Assembly: GCF_017948485.1 (NCBI RefSeq) | Contig: NZ_JAFFSX010000023.1 | Location: 124,001 to 188,000, forward strand | DNA length: 64,000 bases | Direction: 5' to 3' | Source: Streptomyces sp. GESEQ-35 | Lineage (GTDB): Bacteria; Actinomycetota; Actinomycetes; Streptomycetales; Streptomycetaceae | In this document: piece by piece, positions 47,099 to 55,107 of the stretch | Layout: every line of letters begins with the position of its first letter | Numbering within the stretch: the first letter of the stretch is position 1 | Translations under genes and position numbers: made by a program | The notes under the pieces: generated by a model | Told to the model about the DNA's origin: nothing | The model's input: only the letters and a program-made list of their open reading frames with translations | Databases searched by the model: none

Positions 47099-48150
47099 AA
47101 GGTCACGCCCACTGTCACCGGCTCGTTGACCAACGTGATGCCGAACGACTCGCGGACGCCGGAGACGACCTCGCGGGCCAGCGCGAGGAGGTCCTCCGTT
47201 GTCGCCGCGCCCCTGTTGGTGAGGGCGAGGGTGTGCTTCGTGGAGATGCGGGCCGGGCCGGTGCCGTAGCCCTTGGTGAAGCCGGCCTTGTCGATCAGCC
47301 AGGCGGCCGATGTTTTGGTGTGCCCCTCCCCCGCCGGGTAGGCGGGCGGCTCCATGGCGTCGCCGAGCCTTGCGTGCACGCGCGCGTGGAACTCGGCGAA
47401 CTCCTCGTCGGTCAGGATCGGGTTGGTGAAGAAGGATCCGGCCGACCAGGTGTCGTGGTCCTCGGGGTCCAGGACCATGCCCTTGCCGGTGCGCAGCTTG
47501 AGCACGGTCTCGCGGGCGGCGGCCAGCGGCACCCGGCCGCCGGGGTCCACGCCGAGCGCGCGGGCCGTCTCTGCGTACTTGATGGGCGCCGAAAGCCCGT
47601 TCGCGTCCTCCAGGGCGAAGCGGACGCGGAGGACGACGTATCGCTCGGGGTCGGCCTTGAAGCGGCTGTGGCGGTACGAGAACGCACAGTCGGCGTTCGG
47701 GAGGGTGACCGTCTCGCGGGTCTGCCGGTCGTAGGCGACGACCTCGGTGATCGTCGCGGAGACCTCCTGGCCGTACGCCCCGACGTTCTGGATCGGGGTC
47801 GCGCCTGCCGAGCCGGGGATGCCGGCCAGGCACTCGATGCCGGCCAGTCCGGCCGCTACGGTGCGGGCGACCGCGTCGGTCCACACCTCGCCGGCGGCCA
47901 GTTCCAGGCTCGTGCCGGTGAGTTCGAAGCCTTGCGTCGCGATGCGCAGGGCCGTGCCGTCGAAGCCCTTGTCGCCGATGACCAGGTTCGAGCCGCCGCC
48001 GATGATCAGCAGGGGCGTGCCGCTGTCGTCGGCCTCGCGGACTACGGCTACCACCTCGGCGTCGGTCGTCGCGGTGACCAGCCTGGTGGCGGGGCCGCCC
48101 AGGCGGAAGGTGGTGAGGGGGGCGAGGGGGGCGTCGTGGAGTTCCTGCAC
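47095..48150 (-). CDS. murB: UDP-N-acetylenolpyruvoylglucosamine reductase
   Basis: 351 aa. A peptidoglycan precursor enzyme using FAD and NADPH. The FAD-binding region is GTPLLIIGGGSNLVIGD, and the NVGAYGQEV loop is present. The catalytic set is Arg in SYRHSRF, the proton-donor Ser in SAGSFFTNPIL, and Glu in LVNEPVTVGV. Convergent with the SDR gene. Confidence 0.95.
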   Translation of the reverse strand: MQELHDAPLAPLTTFRLGGPATRLVTATTDAEVVAVVREADDSGTPLLIIGGGSNLVIGDKGFDGTALRIATQGFELTGTSLELAAGEVWTDAVARTVAAGLAGIECLAGIPGSAGATPIQNVGAYGQEVSATITEVVAYDRQTRETVTLPNADCAFSYRHSRFKADPERYVVLRVRFALEDANGLSAPIKYAETARALGVDPGGRVPLAAARETVLKLRTGKGMVLDPEDHDTWSAGSFFTNPILTDEEFAEFHARVHARLGDAMEPPAYPAGEGHTKTSAAWLIDKAGFTKGYGTGPARISTKHTLALTNRGAATTEDLLALAREVVSGVRESFGITLVNEPVTVGVTL

Positions 48151-48261
48151 GGGCTCAAGAGTACGAGACGGTGGGTGGGGCTTCGGGTGGTGATGCCTGC
48201 GGCGGCCCGTTGCGGTCGGTGGGGGTGCGTGTCGCGCCCGCGGGGTGGTGGGGGTCGGGGC

Positions 48262-48362
48262 CGCGTCGGGGGGTGTCCGTCCTCGGAACGTCGCGGAATC
48301 GGTCGCTTACCAACTCGCCCGTGTTGACGCGACAACCCTGCGGGCGGACACCCCCCGACGCG
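48262..48362. repeat. 101-bp element with perfect 18-bp inverted ends
   Basis: CGCGTCGGGGGGTGTCCG at the left is repeated exactly, inverted, at the right (48345-48362). The 65-bp interior has no gene. It lies upstream of murB and beyond the MFS stop. It may be a MITE-like or REP-like unit, or a very stable long-range hairpin that ends MFS transcription before murB. Confidence 0.6.
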
Positions 48363-48375
48363 TCCCCTTGCCGCC

Positions 48376-48411
48376 GTGGGCGAGTGCGGGTGCGTCGTGG
48401 CTCCGCGCAGT
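48376..48411. repeat. Degenerate copy of the Streptomyces interspersed repeat
   Basis: TGCGGGTGCGTCGTGGCT followed by CGCGCAGT is what I remember as the reverse strand of the family seen at 1867-1926, with a short deletion. It begins only 4 bp from the MFS stop. Confidence 0.45.
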
Positions 48412-48414
48412 GGG

Positions 48415-49854
48415 CTAGCCGGCTATTGGCTCCAGGGCCTGTGCCGGCTCCTGCTTGTCTGGCTGTGTGGAGCGCCTCGTCGGGATCAGTAGAGCCGCTG
48501 CTCCGGCTACGGCGATCACGGCGGCGCCGGTGACCAGGGCGGGCCGTAGGCCGTCTACGAAGGTCTGGCCGGTCTCGTAGCCGCCCTGGGCGGAGAAGAT
48601 CGACGCCATGATGGCGATGCCGAGTGCGCCGCCGACCTCGCGCAGGGCGTTGTTGGCGCCGGAGGCTATGCCCTGCTCGCTGTGCCGGACGCTGGACATC
48701 ACCAGGTTGGCGGCGGGGGCGAAGTACAGCCCCATTCCGATGCCGCTGGCGATCAGGCCGGGGAGCTGGATCGCGTAGGAGGCGTCCACGGTGACCACGG
48801 AGGCCAGGTAGCCGAGGCCGGCGGCTTGGAGGAAGAGGCCGGTGGCGACGACGGGGCGGCCGCCGATGCGGTCGGAGAGGATGCCGGCGATCGGTGCGGC
48901 GATCATCGGCATGCCGGTCCAGGGCAGCATGCGCAGGCCCGCCTCGGTGGGCGAGTAGCCGAGCACGCCCTGCATGTACTGGCTGAGCAGGAAGATCGAG
49001 CCGAACATGCCGAGGAACATCAGCAGGCTCGCGGCGTTGATCCCGGAGAAGGCCCGGGAGCGGAACAGTCGCATCGGGAGCATGGGGTTCTTGGCGCGGG
49101 TGCTGTAGATGACGAAGGCGAGGAGCAGCGCGGATCCGGCGATCAGACCGGTCAGGACGAGAGGAGCGGTCCAGCCGTCCGCGGGGCCGCGGACCAGGCC
49201 GTAGACGATCCCGAAGAGGCCGCCGCTGGCGAGCAGGGTGCCGGGGATGTCCAGCGGGGAACCGGTGCCGTGGGACTCGGCGAGGCGGAGGCGGGCGAGG
49301 GGGATGAGCGCCAGGCCCAGCGGGACGTTCAGCCAGAAGATCCACTGCCAGGAGATGTGCTCGGTGAGACTGCCGCCGATCAGCGGGCCGGAGGCTACGG
49401 CGAGTCCGTTGACGGCGCCCCAGATGCCGTACGCCATCCCGCGCTTGGCGGCGGGCACGGCCGCCGTCAGCAGGGTCAGCGTCAGCGGCATCATGATCGC
49501 CGCGCCGACGCCCTGCACCGCGCGGGCGGCGATGAGGCTGTCGATGCCGGGCGCTATGGCCGCGGCGGCGGACGCGCCGGTGAAGATCGTGAGGCCGGTG
49601 AGGAAGAGCCGGCGTCGGCCGAAGCGGTCTCCGAGCGCCGCGCCCGTCATGAGGAGGACGGCGAAGGTGAGCGTGTAGGCGCTGACGGTCCATTCGAGGT
49701 CGTGCAACGCGCCGCCGAGGTCCTCTCGGATCGAGGGCAGGGCCGTGGTGACTACGAGGTTGTCCAGGGACGCCATGAAACCGGCGACGCTCGTGATGAC
49801 GAGGGCCCAGGCGGCTCCGCCGCTGCGGGTGGGTTGTGCGGTCTGCTGTGACAT
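48415..49854 (-). CDS. MFS drug efflux transporter, DHA2 (14-helix) type
   Basis: 479 aa, about 14 membrane helices. Motif A is GAALGDRFGRRRLFL, motif C is the helix-5 GPLIGGSLTEHISWQWIFW, and the early SLDNLVVTTALP (motif D1) marks the EmrB/QacA group. It exports hydrophobic compounds by proton antiport. It is downstream of a TetR gene on the same strand, with a matching operator at its own promoter. Confidence 0.9.
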   Translation of the reverse strand: MSQQTAQPTRSGGAAWALVITSVAGFMASLDNLVVTTALPSIREDLGGALHDLEWTVSAYTLTFAVLLMTGAALGDRFGRRRLFLTGLTIFTGASAAAAIAPGIDSLIAARAVQGVGAAIMMPLTLTLLTAAVPAAKRGMAYGIWGAVNGLAVASGPLIGGSLTEHISWQWIFWLNVPLGLALIPLARLRLAESHGTGSPLDIPGTLLASGGLFGIVYGLVRGPADGWTAPLVLTGLIAGSALLLAFVIYSTRAKNPMLPMRLFRSRAFSGINAASLLMFLGMFGSIFLLSQYMQGVLGYSPTEAGLRMLPWTGMPMIAAPIAGILSDRIGGRPVVATGLFLQAAGLGYLASVVTVDASYAIQLPGLIASGIGMGLYFAPAANLVMSSVRHSEQGIASGANNALREVGGALGIAIMASIFSAQGGYETGQTFVDGLRPALVTGAAVIAVAGAAALLIPTRRSTQPDKQEPAQALEPIAG

Positions 49855-49909
49855 CTCTCCCCCAGAGGGTTCTCACCAGCGATGATTAGTTCGTTAGCTA
49901 GTTTGTTGA

Positions 49910-49930
49910 TTAGTGACTGATTACTAACTT
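49910..49930. promoter_or_regulatory. TetR operator at the MFS promoter
   Basis: TTAGTG-ACTGAT-TACTAACTT has the same half-sites and spacing as the perfect palindrome at 50550-50573, and lies 56-76 nt upstream of the MFS start. A further TTAG-rich stretch (49884-49899) may extend the site. Confidence 0.65.
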
Positions 49931-49973
49931 TTGTGGTCATGAAGAAGTGGGCAGGGCACTTCTTCTTTTTCCT

Positions 49974-50543
49974 CTACGCCTCCGGCTCGCCCTTGAGGCG
50001 AGCCGACGGATACATCCCCTGCCAGACCTGATGTTCGGGCGGGAAGCCCATGGCCATCAGGGTGTTGACGAGCATTCCGTACGCCAGGAAGGTCGTCGTC
50101 TCGCTCACCTCGGCGCCCAGCGGCAGATGCACGGTGTCCCAGAGCTTCATCCAGCCGGCCCGTACGACCTCGCCGAACTCGTGCTCCCCCTCCGCCTCCG
50201 CGGCGGCGACCGCGATGTACGTCTGCATCTGCATCTGGAGCCTCTCGGGGTGCTCCGTGATCAGACGGACGTATGCATTCGCCATGGCGTGCAGGGCTTC
50301 CTCGCCGTGCAGGCTCTTGGCCGCCTCCTCGAAGACCAGGCGCGTGTCCTCCATGCACCTCAGCGAGGCGGCGGCGAAGATCGCCCTCTTGCCCGAGAAG
50401 AGCCGGAAGAGATACGGCTGCGACACGCCGACCCGCTTGGCGATCGCCTCGGTGGAGGTGCCGTAGTAGCCCCTCTGCGCGAACTCGTCGATCGCCGCGC
50501 GGATGACACTCTCGCGCCTCTCTGCTGCGCTCATCCTGACCAT
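49974..50543 (-). CDS. TetR-family regulator of the adjacent MFS pump
   Basis: 189 aa. HTH region STEAIAKRVGVSQPYLFRLF at about residues 28-50. It is helical and regular in length. Same strand as the MFS gene, 119 bp upstream of it. Palindromes of identical type stand at both promoters, so it represses itself and the pump; an inducer is expected but unknown. Confidence 0.9.
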   Translation of the reverse strand: MVRMSAAERRESVIRAAIDEFAQRGYYGTSTEAIAKRVGVSQPYLFRLFSGKRAIFAAASLRCMEDTRLVFEEAAKSLHGEEALHAMANAYVRLITEHPERLQMQMQTYIAVAAAEAEGEHEFGEVVRAGWMKLWDTVHLPLGAEVSETTTFLAYGMLVNTLMAMGFPPEHQVWQGMYPSARLKGEPEA

Positions 50544-50549
50544 GCAGAT

Positions 50550-50573
50550 AAGTTAGTGCTCAATCACTAACTT
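50550..50573. promoter_or_regulatory. TetR operator at the regulator's own promoter
   Basis: AAGTTAGTG-CTCAAT-CACTAACTT: a perfect 9-bp inverted repeat with a 6-nt centre, directly upstream of the ATG. This is one of the clearest operators in the window. Confidence 0.75.
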
Positions 50574-50600
50574 CGTCAAGGGCTCCCGAGGGAGGGCATG

Positions 50601-50636
50601 CGTAAGGGGCGCACGCAGTGGCGAACGCCCCTTACG
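50601..50636 (-). terminator. Terminator after the HadB-like gene
   Basis: CGTAAGGGGCG, 14-nt loop, CGCCCCTTACG: a perfect 11-bp stem 14 nt beyond the dehydratase stop and before the TetR operator. Confidence 0.8.
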
Positions 50637-50649
50637 TCGATGACTGCGC

Positions 50650-51078
50650 TCAGGCCAGCCTTACGACCGCCCGGGACATTCCCAGTACCTTCTGCCCGGC
50701 GCTCATGACCATCAGGTCGACACGGACCGTGTTGTCGTCGAGCTTGGCCGCGACCTTTCCGGCGACCTCGATCGTGGCTCCCTGGTCGTCGTTGGGGACG
50801 ACTACGGGCCGGGTGAAGCGGACGCCGTACTCGACGACCGCGGCCGGGTCGCCGGTCCAGTCGGTGACCACGCGGATCGCCTCGGCCATCGTGAACATGC
50901 CGTGCGCGATGACGTCCGGCAGCCCGACCTCCTTGGCGAACTTCTCGTTCCAGTGGATCGGGTTGAAGTCCCCGGAGGCACCCGCGTACCGGACGAGGGT
51001 GGCGCGCGTCACGGGGAAGGACTGGGCCGGCAGCTCGGTGCCGACCTCCACGTCGTCGTACGAGATCTTCGCGGTCAC
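50650..51078 (-). CDS. MaoC-type (3R)-hydroxyacyl dehydratase, HadB-like
   Basis: 142 aa from a GTG start (MTAKISYDDVEVG); the frame extends to 51120. The hot-dog fold hydratase motif GDFNPIHWNEKFA contains Asp37 and His42, the pair that is catalytic in mycobacterial HadB, followed by HGMFTMAEAIRV. It lies 2 nt downstream of the HadA-like gene. In mycobacteria the same pair also sits next to rpmG. Confidence 0.88.
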   Translation of the reverse strand: MTAKISYDDVEVGTELPAQSFPVTRATLVRYAGASGDFNPIHWNEKFAKEVGLPDVIAHGMFTMAEAIRVVTDWTGDPAAVVEYGVRFTRPVVVPNDDQGATIEVAGKVAAKLDDNTVRVDLMVMSAGQKVLGMSRAVVRLA

Positions 51079-51080
51079 CG

Positions 51081-51533
51081 TCAGGCCTCCTCTGCGGCGC
51101 GCGCCACGAGCTTGGTCCAAGCGGTGACGACGTGCTCGCCCGCCTCGTCGTGGACCTCGCCGCGGATGTCCAGGATGTCGTTGCCGGCCATGGACTTGAT
51201 CGCCTCGATCGTCGAGGTGACCACCAGCCGGTCGCCGGCGCGCACCGGGCGGGTGTAGGCGAACTTCTGGTCGCCGTGCACCACCCGGCTGTAGTCCAGA
51301 CCCAGTTGGGGGTCGGCGGTGACCTGTCCCGCGGCCTTGAAGGTGATCGAGAAGACAAAGGTCGGCGGGGCGATCACATCGGCGTGGCCGAGCGCCTTGG
51401 CGGCCTCCGGGTCCGTGTACGCCGGGTTGGTGTCCCCCACGGCCTCCGCGAACTCGCGGATCTTCTCCCGGCCCACCTCATAGGGGTCGGTGGGCGGATA
51501 GGTCCGCCCCACGAAGGACTGGTCGAGCGCCAT
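51081..51533 (-). CDS. MaoC-type dehydratase subunit, HadA-like
   Basis: 150 aa from MALDQSFVGRTYPPTDPYEV, with CAGGAGGTGCCGAGCC upstream. The hot-dog fold is present (VGDTNPAYTDPEAAKALGHA, IAPPTFVFSI), but the Asp-x4-His catalytic pair is not (Pro/Ala in place). That is the HadA situation, where this subunit binds substrate and HadB supplies catalysis. The heterodimer would act in fatty acyl chain elongation. Confidence 0.86.
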   Translation of the reverse strand: MALDQSFVGRTYPPTDPYEVGREKIREFAEAVGDTNPAYTDPEAAKALGHADVIAPPTFVFSITFKAAGQVTADPQLGLDYSRVVHGDQKFAYTRPVRAGDRLVVTSTIEAIKSMAGNDILDIRGEVHDEAGEHVVTAWTKLVARAAEEA

Positions 51534-51682
51534 GGGCTCGGCACCTCCTGATAGTTCAGCCGGTACTGCTGATGCCGTTGTTGCCGTTGTTGCCGTCCGA
51601 GCGGTTACCGGTTGGTTCCGGCCGGTGGAACGACGCGAGGCCGCCCCCTGTGTCGGGGACGGCCTCGTCGTACGAGCCTGAT

Positions 51683-51847
51683 TTATCGCGTCTCGCGGTG
51701 CGCGGTGTGCGCATTGCAACGCGGGCAGTGCTTCTTCATCTCCAGTCGGTCCGGGTTGTTACGCCGGTTCTTCTTGGTGATGTAGTTCCGCTCCTTGCAC
51801 TCCACGCAGGCCAGCGTGATCTTCGGGCGGACGTCGGTGGCAGCCAC
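51683..51847 (-). CDS. rpmG: 50S ribosomal protein L33 (zinc-binding form)
   Basis: 54 aa from a GTG start (MAATDVRPKITLACVECKER), with AGGAGCACTCCT-like sequence upstream. Cys14-x2-Cys17 and Cys41-x2-Cys44 make the zinc ribbon, so this is the C+ copy. Two tRNA genes precede it on the same strand. Confidence 0.95.
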   Translation of the reverse strand: MAATDVRPKITLACVECKERNYITKKNRRNNPDRLEMKKHCPRCNAHTAHRETR

Positions 51848-51935
51848 AGGAGTGCTCCTTGACGAACGGATGGGACGATTAACGCATAAAAGAGTAGCCG
51901 ATCGAAGGACCGACCCCACAATCGGCTACTGTCAG

Positions 51936-52008
51936 TAGCGGTGACCGGACTTGAACCGGTGACACAGCGATTATGAGCCGCTTGCTCTACCGACTGAGCT
52001 ACACCGCT
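51936..52008 (-). tRNA. tRNA-Met, elongator (CAT)
   Basis: 73 nt. Acceptor AGCGGTG/CACCGCT with discriminator A; anticodon stem AGCGG/TCGCT with loop CTCATAA; T-arm ACCGG-TTCAAGT-CCGGT. The A-T first pair and normal anticodon stem argue for the elongator rather than the initiator tRNA. Confidence 0.94.
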
Positions 52009-52054
52009 GTGATGCGATCGGCTCCCGCCTAGCGACGGGAACCTCCCACACCAG

Positions 52055-52127
52055 AGCCCCAATACGGAATCGAACCGTAGACCTTCTCCTTACCATGGAG
52101 ACGCTCTACCGACTGAGCTATTGGGGC
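52055..52127 (-). tRNA. tRNA-Thr (GGT)
   Basis: 73 nt. Acceptor GCCCCAA/TTGGGGC, anticodon stem TCTCC/GGAGA with loop ATGGTAA (anticodon GGT), T-arm TACGG-TTCGATT-CCGTA. It is 46 nt upstream of tRNA-Met and likely co-transcribed with it and rpmG. Confidence 0.95.
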
Positions 52128-52138
52128 GAGCGATGAAG

Positions 52139-52168
52139 ACATTACACGCTCGGCCGCCGTTCACCCAA
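52139..52168 (-). promoter_or_regulatory. Promoter of the tRNA-Thr/tRNA-Met transcript
   Basis: On the minus strand TTGGGT (52168-52163), 18 nt, TAATGT (52144-52139). A start near 52132 would give only a few nucleotides before the mature tRNA-Thr 5' end. Confidence 0.6.
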
Positions 52169-52370
52169 ATCCGTTTCGCGGCGCCCGTCCCAGCCCGAAC
52201 GCAGGTCCGTCACGCGCGCGTGGAGCGTCCCCTCGCGCCCCTTCCGTCCGGCTGACCACGCCGGTACGACTATTCCGCTCCTGCGCGTCACAAGCGGATC
52301 TCCACCCTAGGCTCGACTCACTCTGTGTGATCTTGCGTCCCCGGCGCAGTCCCCGAGCCACTGGAGCGCG

Positions 52371-53639
52371 ATGCCCGACAGCCAGCCGCAGCCGCCCCCT
52401 TCGTCGTCGTCCTCGTCGGGCTCATCGGGACAGACCGAACCGGCCTCCCTGCTGCTGTGCGGGGCGCGCCTCACCGACGGCCGGACCGTGGACGTACGGC
52501 TGAGCGGCGAGCGCATCGAGGCGGTCGGTACCGCCGGGAGCCTGACGGCGGGGGGTTCGCCCGATCCACGCGCGCGCGTGGACCTCGGCGGCTACCTGCT
52601 CCTGCCTGCGCCGGCCGAGCCGCACGGCCACGCCGACACGGCACTGTCGGCGGACGGCAGCGGTCCGGTCTCCTACGACCCCCAGGACGTCCAGCGCCGG
52701 GCCACCGAGGCCGCACTGCTTCAGCTCGGCCACGGGGCGACCGTGCTACGGGCGCACGTGCGCGTGGGCGACGTCCAGGGGCTGGGCGCGCTGGCCGCCG
52801 TCCTCCAGGCCCGGCGTTCGCTGCGCGGGTTCACCGAGCTTTCGGCGGTGGCGATGCCACGTGTGCTGACCGGTCGGGCCGGGGCGGACGGGCTCGCGAT
52901 ACTGCGGGACGCGGTGAAGATGGGCGCCTCCGTGGTGGGCGGCTGTCCGGATCTGGACCCCGATCCCACCGGCTACGTCGAGATCGTCCTGGAGGTCGCC
53001 TCCGAGCACGGCTGTCCTGTCGACCTGCACACGGACGCCACCGACCCGGCCCGCCTCGCCCGCCTCGCGACCATGGCCGGCGGGCTGCGGCCCGGGGGCA
53101 CGCTCGGCCCGTGCGGGGGCCTGGGCCGGCTGCCCTCCGAGGTGGCCTCCCGTACGGCCGACCAGCTCGCCGCGGCCGGCGTGACGGTGGTCTGCCTGCC
53201 CCAGGGCGGCTGCGGGGGCGTGGACCGCCGGGGCACCGCTCCGGTCCGGCTGCTGCGCTCGGCCGGGGTGCGGGTGGCGGCCGGCAGCGGCTCGCTCCGT
53301 GACGTCTCGAATCCCGTCGGACGCGGGGATCCCCTGGAGGCCGCGTATCTGCTGGCCTCTCGCTACGGGCTGCGCCCGGAGGACGCGTACGACTCGGTGA
53401 GCGCAACCGCGCGCGCGGTGCTCGGCCAGCCCGAGGTGCGCGTGGAGGCCGGATTCCCGGCCGAGTTGCTCGCGGTGCGCGGCGACGGGCTGGCGGGGGC
53501 GCTGTCGCTGGCGTACAGCCGGATCGTGGTGCACCGGGGGCGCGTGGTGGCACGGACGAGCGCGGTGCGGGAGTACTGCAACTCGACGACGGCGGTGGAA
53601 CTGGGGCTGCCTCGGCAGGGGCGGGGGGAGTTGTCCTGA
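52371..53639 (+). CDS. Cytosine-deaminase-like amidohydrolase, active site degenerate
   Basis: 422 aa. A Pro/Ser-rich N-terminus (1-22), then the amidohydrolase beta-barrel. The first metal motif EPHGHADTA keeps HxH, and VDLHTDATD keeps the third His. Against E. coli cytosine deaminase as I remember it, however, the His of the SHTT motif is a Cys (LGPCGG), the catalytic Glu three residues after the third His is Ala, and the metal Asp of GHDD is Gly (AAGSGSLRD). It is thus either a non-catalytic homologue or an enzyme with different chemistry. The N-terminal family assignment is firm; activity is doubtful. Confidence 0.8.
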   Translation: MPDSQPQPPPSSSSSSGSSGQTEPASLLLCGARLTDGRTVDVRLSGERIEAVGTAGSLTAGGSPDPRARVDLGGYLLLPAPAEPHGHADTALSADGSGPVSYDPQDVQRRATEAALLQLGHGATVLRAHVRVGDVQGLGALAAVLQARRSLRGFTELSAVAMPRVLTGRAGADGLAILRDAVKMGASVVGGCPDLDPDPTGYVEIVLEVASEHGCPVDLHTDATDPARLARLATMAGGLRPGGTLGPCGGLGRLPSEVASRTADQLAAAGVTVVCLPQGGCGGVDRRGTAPVRLLRSAGVRVAAGSGSLRDVSNPVGRGDPLEAAYLLASRYGLRPEDAYDSVSATARAVLGQPEVRVEAGFPAELLAVRGDGLAGALSLAYSRIVVHRGRVVARTSAVREYCNSTTAVELGLPRQGRGELS

Positions 53640-53785
53640 GGTTTGGGGTGGTGGGGATTGTGGGTGAGGCGTGCGGCGTGTTGCAGGGCCGCGCGGCGTA
53701 GGTGTGTGCGCCCTGGGAGGGCGACCCGTGGGACGTGGCTGAAGTCGTGCGGCGGGGGCGGCCGTCCGGGCGTACGGTCGGAAGC

Positions 53786-54442
53786 ATGCGCATTGTTATC
53801 GCTGGTGGTCATGGTCAGATCGCGCTGCGGCTGGAGCGGCTGCTCGCCGCGCGCGGGGACGAGGTAGCGGGGATCATCCGCCACGCCGAACAGGCCGACG
53901 ATCTGAGGGAAGTCGGCGCCGAACCCATCCTGTTGGATCTGGAGTCGTCCTCGGTCGAGGAGACTGCGGCGCGTCTGCGGGGCGCGGACGCGGCCGTCTT
54001 CGCGGCCGGTGCGGGCCCGGGGAGCGGAGCGACCCGCAAGGACGCGGTGGACCGGGACGCGGCGGTCCTGTTCGCGGACGCGGCGGTCCAGGCAGGCGTA
54101 CGACGCCATGTGGTCGTGTCGTCGATGGGCGCGAACCCGAAGCACGAAGGGCGCGAGGTCTTCGACGTCTATCTGCGCGCCAAGGGCGAGGCCGACGCGC
54201 ACGTCCAGAGCCTCGACGCGCTCGACTGGACGATCCTCCGCCCCGGCATGCTCACCAACGACGCCGGCACCGGTCTCGTGCGCCTGGAGGCGAACACGGG
54301 CCGCGGCCCGATCTCGCGCGACGACGTGGCAACCGTACTGGCGGAGCTGGTGGACACCCCGGCGACGGCCGGCCTGACCCTGGAGCTGATCAGCGGGTCG
54401 ACGCCGGTGGTGGTCGCGGTGAAGTCGGTGGCAGGAAACTGA
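53786..54442 (+). CDS. NAD(P)-binding atypical SDR
   Basis: 218 aa from MRIVIAGGHGQIALRLERLL. Rossmann motif GGHGQIA at residues 7-13, then VVVSSMGANPKHEG and LDWTILRPGMLTND, the YwnB/NmrA-like SDR pattern. It is likely a soluble oxidoreductase or redox sensor. It lies 146 bp after the amidohydrolase; no regulator is adjacent. Confidence 0.85.
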   Translation: MRIVIAGGHGQIALRLERLLAARGDEVAGIIRHAEQADDLREVGAEPILLDLESSSVEETAARLRGADAAVFAAGAGPGSGATRKDAVDRDAAVLFADAAVQAGVRRHVVVSSMGANPKHEGREVFDVYLRAKGEADAHVQSLDALDWTILRPGMLTNDAGTGLVRLEANTGRGPISRDDVATVLAELVDTPATAGLTLELISGSTPVVVAVKSVAGN

Positions 54443-54500
54443 CTGCCTGGGAACTGAGGATCGCCGCTGGGGTCCCGCTCTCCGTCGTCCTGGGGGACGT

Positions 54501-54713
54501 TCAGAACAGCGGCAGCTGTCCTGGAAACGCGGGGACGACGTACCCGTCCAAGGACGGCTGAGCGGCCCCGAGTTGCGCGTGCCTGCGTGAGCCGGGGCAG
54601 GACACCAGCTCCCCGCTCTCCCGCGCCCCGGGCGGATCATGCCGTGCGAACCGCCCCGCGACAACGGCGATCTCACGCCGGCATTCAGGACAGCGCCTGC
54701 GAGGAGTGGACAT
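54501..54713 (-). CDS. Small Cys-pair protein of unknown function
   Basis: 70 aa from MSTPRRRCPECRREIAVVAG. One CPEC pair and a later Cys (VSCPGSRR) suggest a small zinc site. The C-terminus YVVPAFPGQLPLF is hydrophobic. The frame continues upstream through the tRNA-Tyr gene to 54971, which rules out the longer start. The ribosome site is weak. I recognise the N-terminal pattern as recurrent in Streptomyces but no function is known. Confidence 0.6.
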   Translation of the reverse strand: MSTPRRRCPECRREIAVVAGRFARHDPPGARESGELVSCPGSRRHAQLGAAQPSLDGYVVPAFPGQLPLF

Positions 54714-54752
54714 GGGGCCAGTGTGCCCCGGGAAAGGGACCTGAAAATGAAG

Positions 54753-54794
54753 AGACCCCCTCCACGCTGCGTTTCCGCAGTTCGGAGGGGGTCT
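54753..54794 (-). terminator. Terminator after tRNA-Tyr
   Basis: AGACCCCCTCC and GGAGGGGGTCT form a perfect 11-bp stem with an inner CTGCG/CGCAG stem, 10 nt beyond the tRNA 3' end, followed by CTTCATTTTC. Confidence 0.85.
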
Positions 54795-54803
54795 TCCCCA
54801 GTG

Positions 54804-54885
54804 TGGCGGCGCCAGGATTCGAACCTGGGAAGGCGAAGCCGGCAGATTTACAGTCTGCTCCCTTTGGCCGCTCGGGCACACCGCC
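54804..54885 (-). tRNA. tRNA-Tyr (GTA)
   Basis: 82 nt with the long variable arm of class II tRNA. Acceptor GGCGGTG/CGCCGCC, anticodon stem GCAGA/TCTGC with loop CTGTAAA (anticodon GTA), variable arm CGGCTTCGCCTTC, T-arm CCAGG-TTCGAAT-CCTGG, discriminator A. Confidence 0.95.
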
Positions 54886-55107
54886 GGGGTTGCTGCCGTT
54901 CGAGCCGCTCTTCGGCGGTGCTCGCTGGCAACGACGTAAACAATACCCGATGGGCAGGGGTGCTTCGCCACCCGATTGATCGGCGCTCGGGGGACGGCGG
55001 GTGGCTAGGCTTATGCGGATGCGGCCCGGGACTACGCCGGGCTCGGCGGCTCCCCACGTACGCCGATACGCACCCGATACGCACCCCGATACAAGGAGCC
55101 ACAGGAC

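Noticed and set aside
54714..54971. N-terminal extension of the small Cys-pair protein
   Set aside because: It would read through the tRNA-Tyr gene and its terminator.
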